A stretch of 64,000 nt of DNA from Microcebus murinus (Eukaryota > Chordata > Mammalia > Primates > Cheirogaleidae): NCBI RefSeq assembly GCF_040939455.1, contig NC_134117.1, forward strand, positions 53,579,001 through 53,643,000, given 5' to 3'. Numbering within the stretch: position 1 is the stretch's first letter; each line of letters opens with the position of its first letter. Positions 1 through 10,817 of the stretch are shown one piece after another. Both the position numbers and the translations under genes were made by a program. The notes under the pieces were generated by a model that saw only the letters and a program-made list of their open reading frames with translations, was not told where the DNA came from and did no database searches.

Positions 1-46
1 TTGGCCAAGCATGACAGGCCCCCCGTCCCCTCGCCCCGGCCCGCAG

Positions 47-196
47 GAGGTGCTGGAGCTGGAGCGCACTCTGGGCGGCTACCTGGTGGAGGAGCCCAAA
101 CCCCTGCTCTTTAAGGACAGTTACCACAACCTGCGCCTCTCCCTCCACGACATCCCGCATGCCCACTGGAGGAGCAAGCTGCTGGCCAAGTACCAG
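47..196 (+). CDS. UNC5B: UNC5B exon (UPA region part 1)
   Basis: This is a 150-bp, 50-codon exon with phase 0 at both ends. It starts [11 protein letters not shown] and ends KLLAKYQ. The acceptor is ccgcag ending at 46, and the donor gtgggg begins at 197. It encodes part of the UPA beta-sandwich. Confidence 0.96.
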
Positions 197-3028
197 GTGG
201 GGGCCGGGCTGGGGGGGAGGGGCACCACTTAGGGGGCTGCCTAGGGAAGACCAGTTCCTTGCTCCTGGGCCCTGTCTCCTCCCTCTGTCCTGTAGCCTTG
301 CCTGCCCCCGGTGTCCCTCATTGCCATCTGTCTCCCACCCCTGCTCCATGCCCCCAGCCGTCCTCAGGCACATCCCCAGATTCAGTGCCACTGACAGCCA
401 CGCTCACACTTCTGCCCTGTCACTCCCTCCCGTGCACAAGTACCTGTCATTCTCACCAAGGGTCACCGTCTCTAAGAGTGCCCATGCTAATCTCCGATGG
501 CCACTGCCCTCCGCCCAGCCTGAGCATGGGACACCCCTGAGCCCACGAGTCTTCCCAGCCCGACACATGCACACTCACACGCACCCGTGCCTCTCCCTCC
601 CCTCGTGCCGCTTCTCAGCTTCCATCGGGAACCGGGTGCCTAACATAGACTCTGCCAGCGTGAGAGCCCGTGACCAGCCCTTCTTCCTCTGCCCCCACCC
701 CCGAAGGTCGAAGGCCTCCCTGAGGCTCCCAGCCCTAGTGGAATCTGGCCCGTTGCCCATTTCTGCCTCGGTTCCCCGCCAGGGCAGGCAGGCTGGCCTC
801 ACCGGCTTGGCCCTGCCCCCCTCTACCCACAGGAGATCCCCTTCTATCACATTTGGAGTGGCAGCCAGAAGGCCCTGCACTGCACTTTCACCCTGGAGAG
901 GCACAGCCTGGCCTCCACGGAGCTCACCTGCAAGATCTGCGTGCGGCAGGTGGAAGGGGAGGGCCAGATCTTCCAGCTGCACACGGCGCTGGCGGAGGTG
1001 AGGGCCAGGGGGAGGCTGGGGGCTGCAACACACAGAGCCCGCACTTCCCCCGTGGGTGGAAATGCCTCTCCCGTGAAGCATCTCTCATCCCTCCCAAGTC
1101 TGAGCTGGGCGAGATGTGGTCGTTTGTGCAAACAACTCTCATTCACTGAGTGCTGTTCACGCGCTCAGCATGTAATCACGTTAACTCACTAAATCTTCAC
1201 AGCCTCCTGGAGACAGACGTGCCACGTGATCCCACCTGGGAGGCAGGAAAGTGGGCTTTAGGGGGGCAGGTATTTGCACACGGTACACCCATAGCAAGAC
1301 TGGATTTGAACCCAGGCTGACACAAGGACCAAACTCGTAGCTCTCCACCACCATAATCCAACTGAGGGTTAAGAACCCAGGCCACCCAGGGTGACCATGC
1401 TAGATCCTCCTCTCTGGGCAGGGTAAAGAGCTCTGGATATAGGTTGGGACCCCGCTCTGCACAAGTCACTTCCCCTTCCTAGACTTCGTTTTCCACGTGG
1501 GTAAAAATGGGTCCCCTGTGTGGACTAGACTGTGACGGAAGCTCCTCGGGGGGCTTCCCAATGGTGACACTGCATCAGCGCTCGCCCAGGGCAGTGCATT
1601 GGCACGGGACAGCCCCCGAGGGCTCACAGTCTGGGACAGGTCCCCAGCGCTGTGCCCCCTCACTCTCGCCCCTGCCCTTCCAGACGCCTGCGGGCTCCCT
1701 GGATGCCCTCTGCTCCGCCCCTGGCAGCACGGCCACCACTCAGCTGGGACCCTATGCCTTCAAGATCCCGCTGTCCATCCGCCAGAAGATATGCAACAGC
1801 CTCGACGCCCCCAACTCACGGGGCAACGACTGGCGGATGCTGGCGCAGAAGCTCTCCGTGGACAGGTGAGCGTCCCCAACCACAGCCCACGCCCACCTGC
1901 CTTAGCCCTCAAGGCCCAGCAGGGGCAGGTGGCGCAGGCCCTGACCGTCCAGGCTCCGCTCCCAGCTCGGCCGCCCGTTGCCTCCATTTGCGGCAGATCA
2001 GGGGCTCAGGGTGGGACGGGCCACGTCTGAGAGTCCTGCTCCCTGGAGGAGGGTCACGCCCCGAGTGCTGGTCCGAGAGCCAGGCAGACTCTGAGTGGCT
2101 GCCACACTCCTCTCCCATTGCGTGGGGACGATGCTTGGCCTGCCCGTCTCACGGGCATGATGTCACCTTGCTGGATAAAGCCAGGACACCAGCCAGGCGT
2201 CATCACCATCGGGACCCAGGTTCTGGGACAGAGCAGGTGCTCTGAAATACACCTGGGTGTCAGAACTCTGGGAGACGTCCAAGCACTGGCTAAATACAAT
2301 GGCAATAATAAGTATTATACTTACTTAAAAAAAATGTCTAATAAACCTGCATGGAGCAGATGCTATAGGTAAGACGTCTTACTAGGAACGGGTAGGATTC
2401 ACAAAGATGGCTAAGGCTTTGTTCCCACTATCCGGGAGTTCAAGAAGGCCGTGGAACAAATGTGGGAGGAGGAGGAGGAGAAAATGTGTGGACTGTCTCT
2501 CTCGGGGCCGGTGTCTTTCAATGATAGTGACAGTGATGGCATATAATGAGGATGAACGAAATGTGTACATGCTAGAAGCAATGCTAGACCCTCGCCGTCT
2601 ATGAACTTGGATCTTGTTTGTAACACTGGGAGGTGACTGGCATCGCTCCCATTTTAGAGACGGGGAAACTGGAGCTCAGAGAGGTGCACTGACTTGCCCA
2701 GGACCGTGCAACCTGCAAGCAGAGGAGCTGGGATCCAGACCCGGGACTGTGGGGCCCCAGAGCCACAGTTGTCCCACTTCCTGTGTGCCCTCCACCCCCA
2801 AGCTCCTGGGAGGTGCTGAGCGCTCAGGAAGCTCAACGCCATTCTCCTTCCCTCTCTGCCAGGTACCTGAATTACTTTGCCACCAAAGCGAGCCCCACGG
2901 GCGTGATCCTGGACCTCTGGGAAGCGCTGCAGCAGGACGACGGGGACCTCAACAGCCTGGCCAGTGCCTTGGAGGAGATGGGCAAGAGCGAAATGCTGGT
3001 GGCAGTGGCCACCGATGGGGACTGCTGA
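47..3028 (+). CDS. UNC5B: UNC5B (netrin receptor), last four coding exons, joined 47-196, 833-997, 1684-1865, 2863-3028
   Basis: The four exons join in frame into 220 codons plus TGA and read as the C-terminus of UNC5B, a single-pass netrin-1 receptor and dependence receptor of neurons and endothelium. Counting back from the C-terminus, and assuming the human length of 945 residues, the window starts near residue 726. The first two exons encode the end of the UPA region. The third and fourth encode the death domain (from about [16 protein letters not shown] to EMGKSEML) and the tail ending GDC. In the family the death domain docks on ZU5/UPA in the closed receptor and recruits apoptotic partners such as DAPK1 when netrin is absent. 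All introns have GT..AG ends and phases agree (0, 0, then 2 with Arg split AG|G). No frameshift or stop is seen. The N-terminal Ig, thrombospondin, transmembrane and ZU5 exons lie upstream of the window. Identity rests on near-identity with the remembered human protein, including '[20 protein letters not shown]'. Confidence 0.97.
197..832 (+). other. UNC5B: UNC5B intron
   Basis: A 636-bp intron, C-rich, with no transposon that I recognise. Open frames crossing it are not supported as coding. Confidence 0.9.
833..997 (+). CDS. UNC5B: UNC5B exon (UPA region part 2)
   Basis: A 165-bp, 55-codon exon in phase 0, from [12 protein letters not shown] to FQLHTALAE. The acceptor is ctacccacag and the donor gtgagg is at 998. 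It carries the conserved cysteine pair in LTCKICVRQ. Confidence 0.96.
998..1683 (+). other. UNC5B: UNC5B intron with MIR relic
   Basis: A GT..AG intron. About 1135-1420 is a degraded MIR (see its own entry). The rest shows nothing recognisable. Confidence 0.88.
1135..1420 (-). repeat. MIR SINE
   Basis: Ancient tRNA-derived SINE in antisense. It shows the 'tggatttgaacccaggct' block and the upstream 'actcactaaatcttcacag' part of the MIR core. Ends are approximate. Confidence 0.7.
1684..1865 (+). CDS. UNC5B: UNC5B exon (start of death domain)
   Basis: A 182-bp exon of 60 codons plus two bases. It starts [15 protein letters not shown] and runs through the first helices of the death domain ([27 protein letters not shown]). 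Arg is split AG|G with the next exon. The acceptor is cccttccag and the donor is gtgagc. Confidence 0.97.
1866..2862 (+). other. UNC5B: Last UNC5B intron
   Basis: A 997-bp GT..AG intron. It includes an A/T-rich middle part (2290-2380) and a MIR relic at 2560-2790. It ends in a good polypyrimidine tract, ccctctctgccag. Confidence 0.9.
2560..2790 (-). repeat. MIR SINE
   Basis: The antisense MIR core is visible (ttttagagacggggaaact, then 'gactTGCCCAgga' and 'ctgggatccagaccc'). Confidence 0.75.
2863..3028 (+). CDS. UNC5B: UNC5B terminal coding exon (death domain end, stop)
   Basis: The G at 2863 completes the split Arg. Then 54 codons run from [13 protein letters not shown] to ATDGDC, with TGA at 3026-3028. 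It encodes the last death-domain helices ([23 protein letters not shown]). Confidence 0.97.
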
Positions 3029-3499
3029 GCCGCCTGGCACTGCAGGCTGGCAGGGACTGGCAGGAGGGAGGTGGGGGCAGGGAGGCCTGGGGCAGCCTCC
3101 TGGTGGGGACGTTCAGCCTCTGCTGCCCCTCAGCTCAAAGCTAGAGGGTGCCCTCCTCCTCCTCCCCTCCTCCCTCCCTACCCCAAACCCCAGACCACGA
3201 CCAGCCTTAGAAAATCCACATGCTCTGTTGTTAGAGGGCTCAGTGTTCCTTCTCCCTCCCCTGCTGTGTCTCTCAGCCCCAGACCTCCGTGTGGGAGCTC
3301 GGATAGGGCTGGGGCCTCTGGAGGCAGTTGGGGGACAAGAAGGTGGCCCTCCCCCTACCCTCACCCGCCCCGAGCCCCGCGACTTCTGGGTTCCGTTGGT
3401 TTTAGCTGCGTTCTTCATCTTCCTCCTCCCTGGCTGACCCCCCCTCCTCCTAAGCCCCGGCTGCTCTCACACCCTTTTCCTCTCTGAAGAGTCGAGTAC

Positions 3500-3770
3500 A
3501 GTTCAGACAGACAGACTGCTTTCTCCCACCCAAAAGCAAAAAGGAAAAGGAAAGCAAGCAAGCTTCAGACGGCTAGTAAGGCTCACAGAAGAAGAAAAAC
3601 TCCAAAACCACAAGGGAAAAGAAAAACCCAGTTTCTTAGGAAACGCAAATGATTTATTATCCAGATATTTGGATGAGTCCTTTTTAAGAAAAAAAAAAAA
3701 AAGAAAATGAAAAACAACACACAAAAAAATAGAAAACTCTTTTCTTGAGTGTGGATGAGAGTGGGCGTGG
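3500..3770 (+). other. A-rich part of the UNC5B 3' UTR
   Basis: A/G-rich stretch with an A run interrupted by G at about 3688-3703. It could prime oligo(dT) internally and give false 3' ends in cDNA data. Confidence 0.7.
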
Positions 3771-3786
3771 TCACGGTTCTGGCCAG

Positions 3787-3788
<2 letters not shown>

Positions 3789-3822
<34 letters not shown>

Positions 3823-3836
3823 ATGTGTGTGTGTGT
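3789..3836 (+). repeat. (TG)n microsatellite in the 3' UTR
   Basis: Sixteen or more GT units, a single gca interruption, then more TG units. In the mRNA this is a UG repeat. Confidence 0.95.
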
Positions 3837-5279
3837 CAGGTAGAGAGAGACTGAACAGGGACGACTTTGCTGCTAATGAATCCATCTGGGACTAAATTCT
3901 AACAAGGCCTCAGTTTCCCCAGTTGTGCAAGGGGCAGGTCAGACAGGGTCTTAGCCATGGTACCAAGTTTCCCTGTAAAATCTTAGGCAGAGGCTGCATC
4001 TATAAAGTCGGGGAACCCCGAGGGCTGGAGTGGGTGGGGTCCTCCCTCCCACAGCCCAGGCTCACACCCCTCAGGCTCCTCGGGGCCCCTGGGTGTGGAC
4101 AGTGAGGGAAGGTCAGTCCTGCTGGGAGCCGGGAGAGTGTTCTGGCCTGGTCTCGGTCTGCTGGCTCCTGGAAAGGAGACGTGGCCCAGAAGTAGAACTC
4201 AAGCAGAGAGATGGAGTGGTGGAGGGGAGTCCTCCGTGGATACCTCTCTCCTGGGGAGGGGGTGTCCAGCCAGGGCATCCCCCTCCCCACCCAGCCCAGC
4301 GGCCTCTAGATCAGGCGGCCTGGAGCAGGTTGGCACTCTCTTGATGCCCAGGAATCCAGAATCTGCCCTTCCCCCTTCTGGGAAGCAGAGGGATGGGTAA
4401 GAGGGCCTCCTTGCTGCAGAAGCCTGAGCCTCCCAGCCTCGGGGTGGCTTCAGGAGGGTGTTAGCACCAGGCTGGGAGGCCCGCCTGGAAGAGGTGGTGG
4501 AAAGTGATCTTCCCGTCTCTCATCTCCGCCGGCGCCACCTTCAGCCCGCTTCTCCCCACCCTCTGGGGCTGGGAGGTCTGAAAGTAACCTTTATGAACGG
4601 GCAGGGTTGCCAGGGTGGAGGGGCTGTACACGCCACCCCACCCAGCCTGTTCCAGGGGCCCTGAGTGGGGAGGGAGGAGTCCCTGGCCCTGTCCTGCTGG
4701 CTGGGACCAGGACCTTGCAGCTGGCACTGAGGTCTTGTCCAAAGACACTCTTTCTTAGCACTCGAGGCAAGGCAGGTGCCAGCTACCCCCAGCAGTTCTG
4801 GGCACTAACCCCGGGGCTTGCCCCAGCTGGCCCCAGAGCAGCCACTGGGACCAGCTTGAGCACGCCCCGGCCTTTGCAAGTCTGGTCTCCTGAGAGAAGG
4901 GCAGGTTCTAGGCCAGAGTCCCAGCCAGTGTCCCCAGCCTGGCTCACCTGCCATACACTTGGTGGCTCACAGAGCTTCTCTCCACCCACCAGCCCCCTGG
5001 GGTGGGGTTGGCTGTGAGCAGACAAGGACCCGCCCAGAGATTCGAAAGGATTCCTTCTGCTAGGGCTGCTGACGGGGCCAGGCCTGCACGAGGCTCAGAC
5101 CGAGGCTGTTGGCCCATCATGCCCGTGTGGACGCTGCCTCAGCCCCACCGGTCACTGTTAGCCCAAGCATGTGTGTGGCCTCTGTCACGTGGCTTTGAGG
5201 GCAGCCTGGCCAGGCTGGCCCACACATGCACTGTGACGGGCCTTCCTGGTGCCATTCCTATCACAGGCTCTTAAACGCC

Positions 5280-5412
5280 CACAGGTGGCCTGGGAGTCCA
5301 AAGACCAGGAGTGAAGTCCCCGCTCAGCCAATATGCTGCTGTGTGACCTCAGGCATATCGCTGCCTTCTCTGGGCTTCAGTGTCCTTTTTATACCTAGAA
5401 GGCTGCTCTCCA
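5280..5412 (+). repeat. MIR SINE exapted into the 3' UTR
   Basis: The MIR sense core is visible: 'gtgtgacctcaggcatatcg' then 'tctctgggcttcagtgtcc'. Confidence 0.7.
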
Positions 5413-5636
5413 AGGCCCTTCGGGTTCTGACACACTTTCTAGGCTTCGGAAGGGAGCCCTAGAGGGGAGAAGTTGACCATGGTGTGACCTGCCTCTCCTC
5501 CCTGTCCTTGCCCTCCCCTCCCACCCACCCACAGAAGCCTGCTTGCTCAGCCCGGGGTGGGGAGACAGGAGCTCAGGACAGGAGGCCCGGCCAGCCGCCC
5601 AGGTGCGGTTTCCAATCTGACTTCTAGAAATCGTGC

Positions 5637-5662
5637 GCTAATTGGTCCTGGAACCAATTAGC
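5637..5662. other. 10-bp inverted repeat with 6-nt loop
   Basis: The arms gctaattggt (5637-5646) and accaattagc (5653-5662) are perfect reverse complements around cctgga. Each arm carries a homeodomain-type TAATT and a CCAAT/ATTGG core. Confidence 0.9.
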
Positions 5663-5839
5663 CGGAGGCTCCTGGGAAGGGTGAAACTGCTCGGCTGTAT
5701 AAGAAAGCCCAGAGGGGCTGTGCTGACCCCACCAATCTGCCCAGGCTGCCCTGACTGTCCCCGCACCGCCTGCCCGGCGTCCAGACTGGAGAGCCGCAGC
5801 CAGCAGGGCCTCGCACGGCATTTCCGTCTCTCTCACCCT

Positions 5840-5874
5840 GGTGTGTGTGTGCGTGTGTGTGTGTGTGCGCGTGC
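5840..5874 (+). repeat. Interrupted (TG)n/(CG) tract
   Basis: gtgtgtgtgcgtgtgtgtg-type alternating purine-pyrimidine DNA near the 3' UTR end. Confidence 0.85.
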
Positions 5875-6366
5875 CTGTGCTTTTCTCCACGGGCACATCA
5901 GGGTGCCCCTCCAGGAACATGTGCACGCGTCCCCACCTGCGTGTGGGTGCGTGTACCCGCCTCTGCGTCCCGGGCCTGGACATGCGGAGGTTGGCGTGCC
6001 TGTCCCCTGCCGCTGAGTCCACAGGGTCAGTCAGTGTGTCTTCTACGTGCCTCTCCCTCTGCCTTCTCCCACGGCGTCCCGGCCCCAGGGCTCGGGCACG
6101 GGTCCTCCCTGGGTGCGGGGGACCCTCCTCATCTGGCCTGTGCGGGCCCTGTGGTCCCCTTCCCCTCGCTCCCAGGCAGCTGAGCTGCGGCCCTTAGCAG
6201 GCCTTCTGAAGGGAGGCGACCAGGAGCTCGGTGCAGGGAGCGGCTCTCCTGGGGGCAAAGGGCTGGACCCCTGCCTGGGCCACGGACACGGCTCCGTGCC
6301 CAGGGGGGTGCAGGACCCCAGGGAGGGTCCCCGGTCCCACCTCTGTTTATTCTGTAAACTACAACC

Positions 6367-6374
6367 TGTACATA
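6367..6374 (+). promoter_or_regulatory. Pumilio-type element TGTACATA
   Basis: Exact match to UGUANAUA, the PUM1/2 recognition motif, 41 nt upstream of the UNC5B poly(A) signal. Functional use is inferred. Confidence 0.5.
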
Positions 6375-6414
6375 GCCTTTAGCATTCCTATTGTAACAAA
6401 ATTAATTTTTATGA

Positions 6415-6420
6415 AATAAA
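6415..6420 (+). terminator. UNC5B: UNC5B poly(A) signal AATAAA
   Basis: Consensus hexamer in an A/T-rich context, followed 40-60 nt later by a GU/U-rich downstream element (tgtcttcttggctgtctgtc, 6461-6480). Confidence 0.9.
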
Positions 6421-6544
6421 TTATATTTCCTAGTCTAAGAAAATCCAGGTTTTATTTTGCTGTCTTCTTGGCTGTCTGTCGGCAACTGAGAAGAACTGTT
6501 GCTCTTCTCAAAGTTCCACAGAGGGTGGGGGTGTCACTGTCGGT

Positions 6545-6700
6545 TCAGAGCTCTCTGAGCCCCTGGGGGTGATCAAACTCAGCTACCTCATTTTATAGGA
6601 GGGGAACTGGCCCAGAGAGGGTGAGGACTTACCTGCAGTCACACAGCAAGGTAGAGCCTGTGCAGGATCTGGGTGGCGGTCCCTGTTCCCCAGCCGGTGC
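6545..6700 (-). repeat. MIR SINE
   Basis: Antisense MIR core: 'ctcattttataggagggga' then 'tgcagtcacacagcaaggt'. Confidence 0.75.
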
Positions 6701-6934
6701 TGTCAGTGCATAAGCTTCCCCGGAGTCTGTTCTGGAGCACAGAACCCTCCCTGGGGACATGGGACTATTGTGCAAGCAGAAAGGGAATGATGAACAGGTT
6801 GGGATCATGTGACTGGGCGCAGGGCTGCCATGCATGGTTGGGCAGGTTACACACTGGGCAAGAGTACGGTATTTAAGGGGGAAGGAGGCACATTCCCATA
6901 TATAGTAGGTTTGTGTGTTTACTATGAGGTCTTC

Positions 6935-6948
6935 CCAGCAGATGGCAG
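6935..6948 (+). promoter_or_regulatory. CTCF core motif match
   Basis: ccagcagatggcag fits CCASYAGRKGGCRS at all positions. It lies about 0.5 kb past the UNC5B poly(A) site. Occupancy cannot be read from sequence. Confidence 0.5.
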
Positions 6949-7749
6949 TAAAGCATCTTGTTCTCACAAAATCAAGGCTGGTGTTAATTTTTGCTCAGAT
7001 GGCAATGTCCTAAGGAAGGGACTCCTTGTACTAATCTTCACAAAGGTGCTGTAAGACTGGCAGCAGCCCCATTTCAGCCGGTCCCTTCTGCCCTGTGGAA
7101 CTCAGGTCTCCCTGTGTGAGTTGAGTCTGGCCCCTCCTGGACAGTCATGATGTCCAGGCTCTGAGAAGTCCTGCACAAAGAAGCTGGTCTCCTATTAACA
7201 CAGTGCGTCCTGGATGTATTTGGCCATGAACTCTCCTCCGAGTCACACCCTGAATTATGTGGCGCCTACTGGCCCTGCTAGCCCTGACTTTCGGGGATCT
7301 GTGGCTCTGGGGTCTGTGCCAGGTATCACCCAGGACTGGGAGCACCTGGGGGCTAAGTCTGAGACAAGGGAAAACCCACATTGTCCTCTGGGGGCTCACA
7401 ATGTGGTGGGGGAGACAGCACACACATGCACGCGGCCCCTGGGCTCAGACTGCCATCGTACCCAGAGCACCTGGAGCAAGGCCTTCCTAGAGAAGCTGAT
7501 TGGGGGGTGAGGATTTGTAAGGGAGAAGAGGAAAGGGACACAGCTGAGGCTGGGGGCAGGGAGGAGGGTGAAGGGGGGAGGGGAGGGGAGCAGCCCAGGG
7601 AAGAAGTGGGCAGAATGAGGTGTGGGGTGGTTGTTTCATACAAGTGGTCCCCGAAAGTAGGCCGATTGTATGGATACCCCCAGGAGTCGGGCCACCCATT
7701 CAAACCCCCTGCCCCTTGGAAGCTCACCTGAAAGCAGGTTGGGCAGCAG

Positions 7750-7900
7750 GTGGGGTGTAAAGAGTTCTGGTCTGGAAAGTAGGGGACCTGGTTTCCCGTC
7801 CTGATACTACGGAGTCATTGTCCTTCCCTGAGCCTCAGTTTCCCCATCTGTGAAATGCAGGGCCTAGACCTGCTGCTCTGTAAGAGCCCCCTGGCTGGTG
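7750..7900 (+). repeat. MIR SINE
   Basis: Sense MIR core: 'cctgagcctcagtttcccca' followed by 'tctgtgaaatgcaggg'. Confidence 0.75.
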
Positions 7901-8222
7901 TAGTTCTATAATTTTGGGGGTCCTGGCTCTAGGCAGGAGTGTGACAGCCCCATCCCTTGGACCCTCCTCTTGTCCCAGGCCCAGGGTTGGATGAGGGAAG
8001 ACCAGGAGAAGGCAGAGGAGGGGCTGGTTCCTACCCTGTGGCTGCCCAGTGAGACACCCAGAGCTGGGCAGTGAGGTGACAAAGCTGGCACATGAGCCCA
8101 CCCAGCCAGCCAGCCTGCATGGCCAGCAAACTGCGGGCCACCACCTGTCACCCATGAACAGGTGTGGGGTGCGGGCAGCCAGCTCGCTGCGCCTCCTCCA
8201 CTAGGGGGTGCAAGAAGAGGCC

Positions 8223-8225
<3 letters not shown>

Positions 8226-8274
<49 letters not shown>

Positions 8275-8280
8275 GCGCGC
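8226..8280. repeat. (AC)n(GC)n microsatellite
   Basis: About 23 uninterrupted AC units pass directly into GCGCGCGC. The result is about 54 bp of strictly alternating purine-pyrimidine DNA. Confidence 0.97.
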
Positions 8281-8384
8281 TGCAGGAAGGAGGAGAGACT
8301 AAACAAAATAAAGAAGAGGAAATGCACTCCAACTCCAGCCCACTGCTTGAGGTTCAGGTCTGTTCGGCAAATTACTCAAAACCT

Positions 8385-8605
8385 TTGCCCATTGTAATTG
8401 AAATGGTACATGCCTACAGTTTTAAAAAATTCAAAAGGTACAACGGAACAGGTGGAAAGAGTCCCCCTGCCTCTTCCCTGACCTTCTGCCTCCCCGTCCC
8501 CAGTCCCTCCATGGAGGCTGTTGTTATGTTTCTTACACGGCCTCTTATTAGGATCTGTGCGGATACAAACATGCATTTGTACTGTAAATATTTAAATTAA
8601 TGGAT
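8385..8605 (-). repeat. L1ME/HAL1-like LINE fragment
   Basis: 'aaaaattcaaaaggtacaac' and the following 'gtccctccatggaggc' layout resemble antisense old L1 3' regions. The family is tentative. Confidence 0.5.
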
Positions 8606-8744
8606 TTGATCCAGGAGTGTCAACCCCTTGAGGTATAGCATGAAACAGCTTTCTTTTACCAATAACTGCTCAGAAATTCATTTTGTTGGCACTGTCCTTC
8701 CCACTGGATAGCAGACTCTGTGGGGTCCTTAACTTTTCCCTCCT

Positions 8745-8845
8745 TTGCTGTTTTTAAGACAGTCTCATTTTGTGCTTTTTGGGTTTTTTTTTTGGGGGGG
8801 ACAGTCTAATTTTGTTGCTAAGACTCACCTAGTCCATCTTGGAAC
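8745..8845 (-). repeat. Decayed Alu-like fragment
   Basis: 'agacagtctcattttgt' and a repeated 'acagtctaattttgttgc' after T/G runs look like remnants of antisense Alu heads next to the younger Alu. Confidence 0.4.
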
Positions 8846-9205
<360 letters not shown>

Positions 9206-10817
9206 AACTAAAGCCCTCTGAGTCCCCAGCGCAGGCCACTGTGGGAAGGGCTGCCTCCCTCAGTCTCCACCCCCAAACAGTGTGACATCTCCCTCCCTCA
9301 TCACTTGAGGAGAAAAGCTGCCATCAGACCCATCCTGTCCCTTCCTGCAGGGGAACTGGGCCCTGAGTGACTGCTGTCAACAGGATGCTGCTTCTACCAT
9401 AATCCCAGCCCTGCACAGAACATTGCAGAGATAGAAAGAGCTCGCGCAAAAAGAGAAACTCTCAAGTCCTGATTTTCAAAACACAGATTGGGTAGGGCAG
9501 GAGGGAGGAGGGTCCCACATTCCTGTTCAATGACCATTCAGCCAATTGCATCGGTCACCTCCTAGGTACCAGGGCTGGGGCCGCACACACCTCCCTGGGA
9601 AGCCCCCAGTCTAGAGGGGAGACAGACGGACAAACGGGCAATGAGGCCTCAACCAAGCCTGGTGACCAGGAAGGATTTCTGGAAGAGATAGTATCTTCCA
9701 ACACTGGGGTTGGTTTCCCTGAGACTTAGCTTCTCAATTACGCATTTGGTGGGAGACATTTTTGGGCAAAAGTTTATAGTTCTGCTGAGTTTACTAAGAT
9801 GCCGATGTCCCGGTAGCAGGCTAGAAGCCAAGGCTGCCGTCTGCCAGAGGTGCTGAGATGGCCCACGGGCCCTACTCAGGTGTGTGTATACGAGTACAAG
9901 TTGGGGTCCTCCCAGTGACCCTAACCCAGGAGACGGGGAATCTGGGGCAGGGGGCTCCAGTGAGTCTGTGCTATCCCAGCAGCCATGAGGAGCTGGCCCA
10001 GCCAGGCCACTGTGGGTGGCTCAAATCTGCAGTCTTGTTCCTCAGCCTAAAAATGGCCTCAAGGTGAGAGTCTACAACACCACACCTAGAAATGCAATCA
10101 ATATTTATTGATCTAATCCATAGATGGGTACGGCACGGCAGGTTGGGGGAATGAATCAGGCCTGGACTCAAGCCCCCAAGCAGCTCATAGCAAAATAGAA
10201 CGTGAATTCTCACAGCTGGTGCCAGCCTCCCGGGATGGTACCAACAGAGCATGCGGAAGAAGGAAAGAGAAAGGGCCTTCCAGCCACCCCCCATGGAAGA
10301 TGGGGGTGTCTACGCAGGTGGGGGGACAGCACACGCCCAGGCACAGACGTGAGAAAGCCCAGCACCGGCAGAGTGGCCGATAGGACCGGGACGGGAGTGT
10401 GGGAAGGACCAAGGGGCGGGTGACCCAGCTGCCCCTGGCCACCACTCTGGGCTCACGTGGGTCTCCTGGACGCTGGGGTCAGCAGTTTGTCCCAGGGCCA
10501 GAATGTGTCCAGAATCGAGGCTGCGTGGTCACGTGAATGAGAGAAGCAGCCACATCCACATTCACTGGGCGGCGGAATGTGCCTGTTCAGCTGTTTCTGG
10601 AAACATCCGGCTGTCTCAGCACACCCTCCACTTCCCACTTTCCCAGCAGCGTGGGTCTCTACTTGAGCAAAGCGTGAGGATGAATGTTCTGTCCGGTGGC
10701 CTCTCGCATTTGGCCACAGCGCAACAGGGAGCGACAGGGAGGCGTGGGGGCTGTGGCTGAGTGGAGACCACTCGGCCGCTGGAAGGGGAAGACTTTCACC
10801 ACTCAGATTCGTAATCG
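9206..10817. other. Intergenic, mostly unique
   Basis: I recognise no clear transposon here except a possible L2/MIR-like piece at about 9550-9690 ('agtctagaggggagacagac'). No gene is seen. Confidence 0.6.

Larger units (their letters stand above)
3029..6440 (+). other. UNC5B: UNC5B 3' untranslated region
   Basis: About 3.4 kb of untranslated sequence runs from the stop codon to a poly(A) site near 6435-6445. It contains a UG microsatellite (3789-3836), a MIR relic (5280-5412), an inverted repeat (5637-5662), a second TG-rich tract (5840-5874) and a Pumilio-type UGUACAUA (6367-6374). I see no earlier AATAAA, so one long isoform is expected. The open frames inside are in composition-biased sequence and are not credible genes. 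Confidence 0.9.
6446..8225. other. Intergenic, downstream of UNC5B
   Basis: Moderately GC-rich. It holds a MIR at about 6545-6700, a CTCF-core match at 6935-6948, a MIR at about 7750-7900 and purine-rich sequence at 7530-7610. I see no gene. Confidence 0.8.

Noticed and set aside
159..1001. 280-codon open frame on the + strand
   Set aside because: It crosses a UNC5B intron and reads exon 833-997 in the wrong frame. Composition-driven.
8164..8600. Open frames encoding poly-Thr/His
   Set aside because: Direct translation of the (AC)n microsatellite.
10520..10540. gtcacgtga, a TFEB/CLEAR-like E-box (also near 21009 and 60483)
   Set aside because: Attractive for a lysosomal gene but far from the promoter, and expected by chance in 64 kb.
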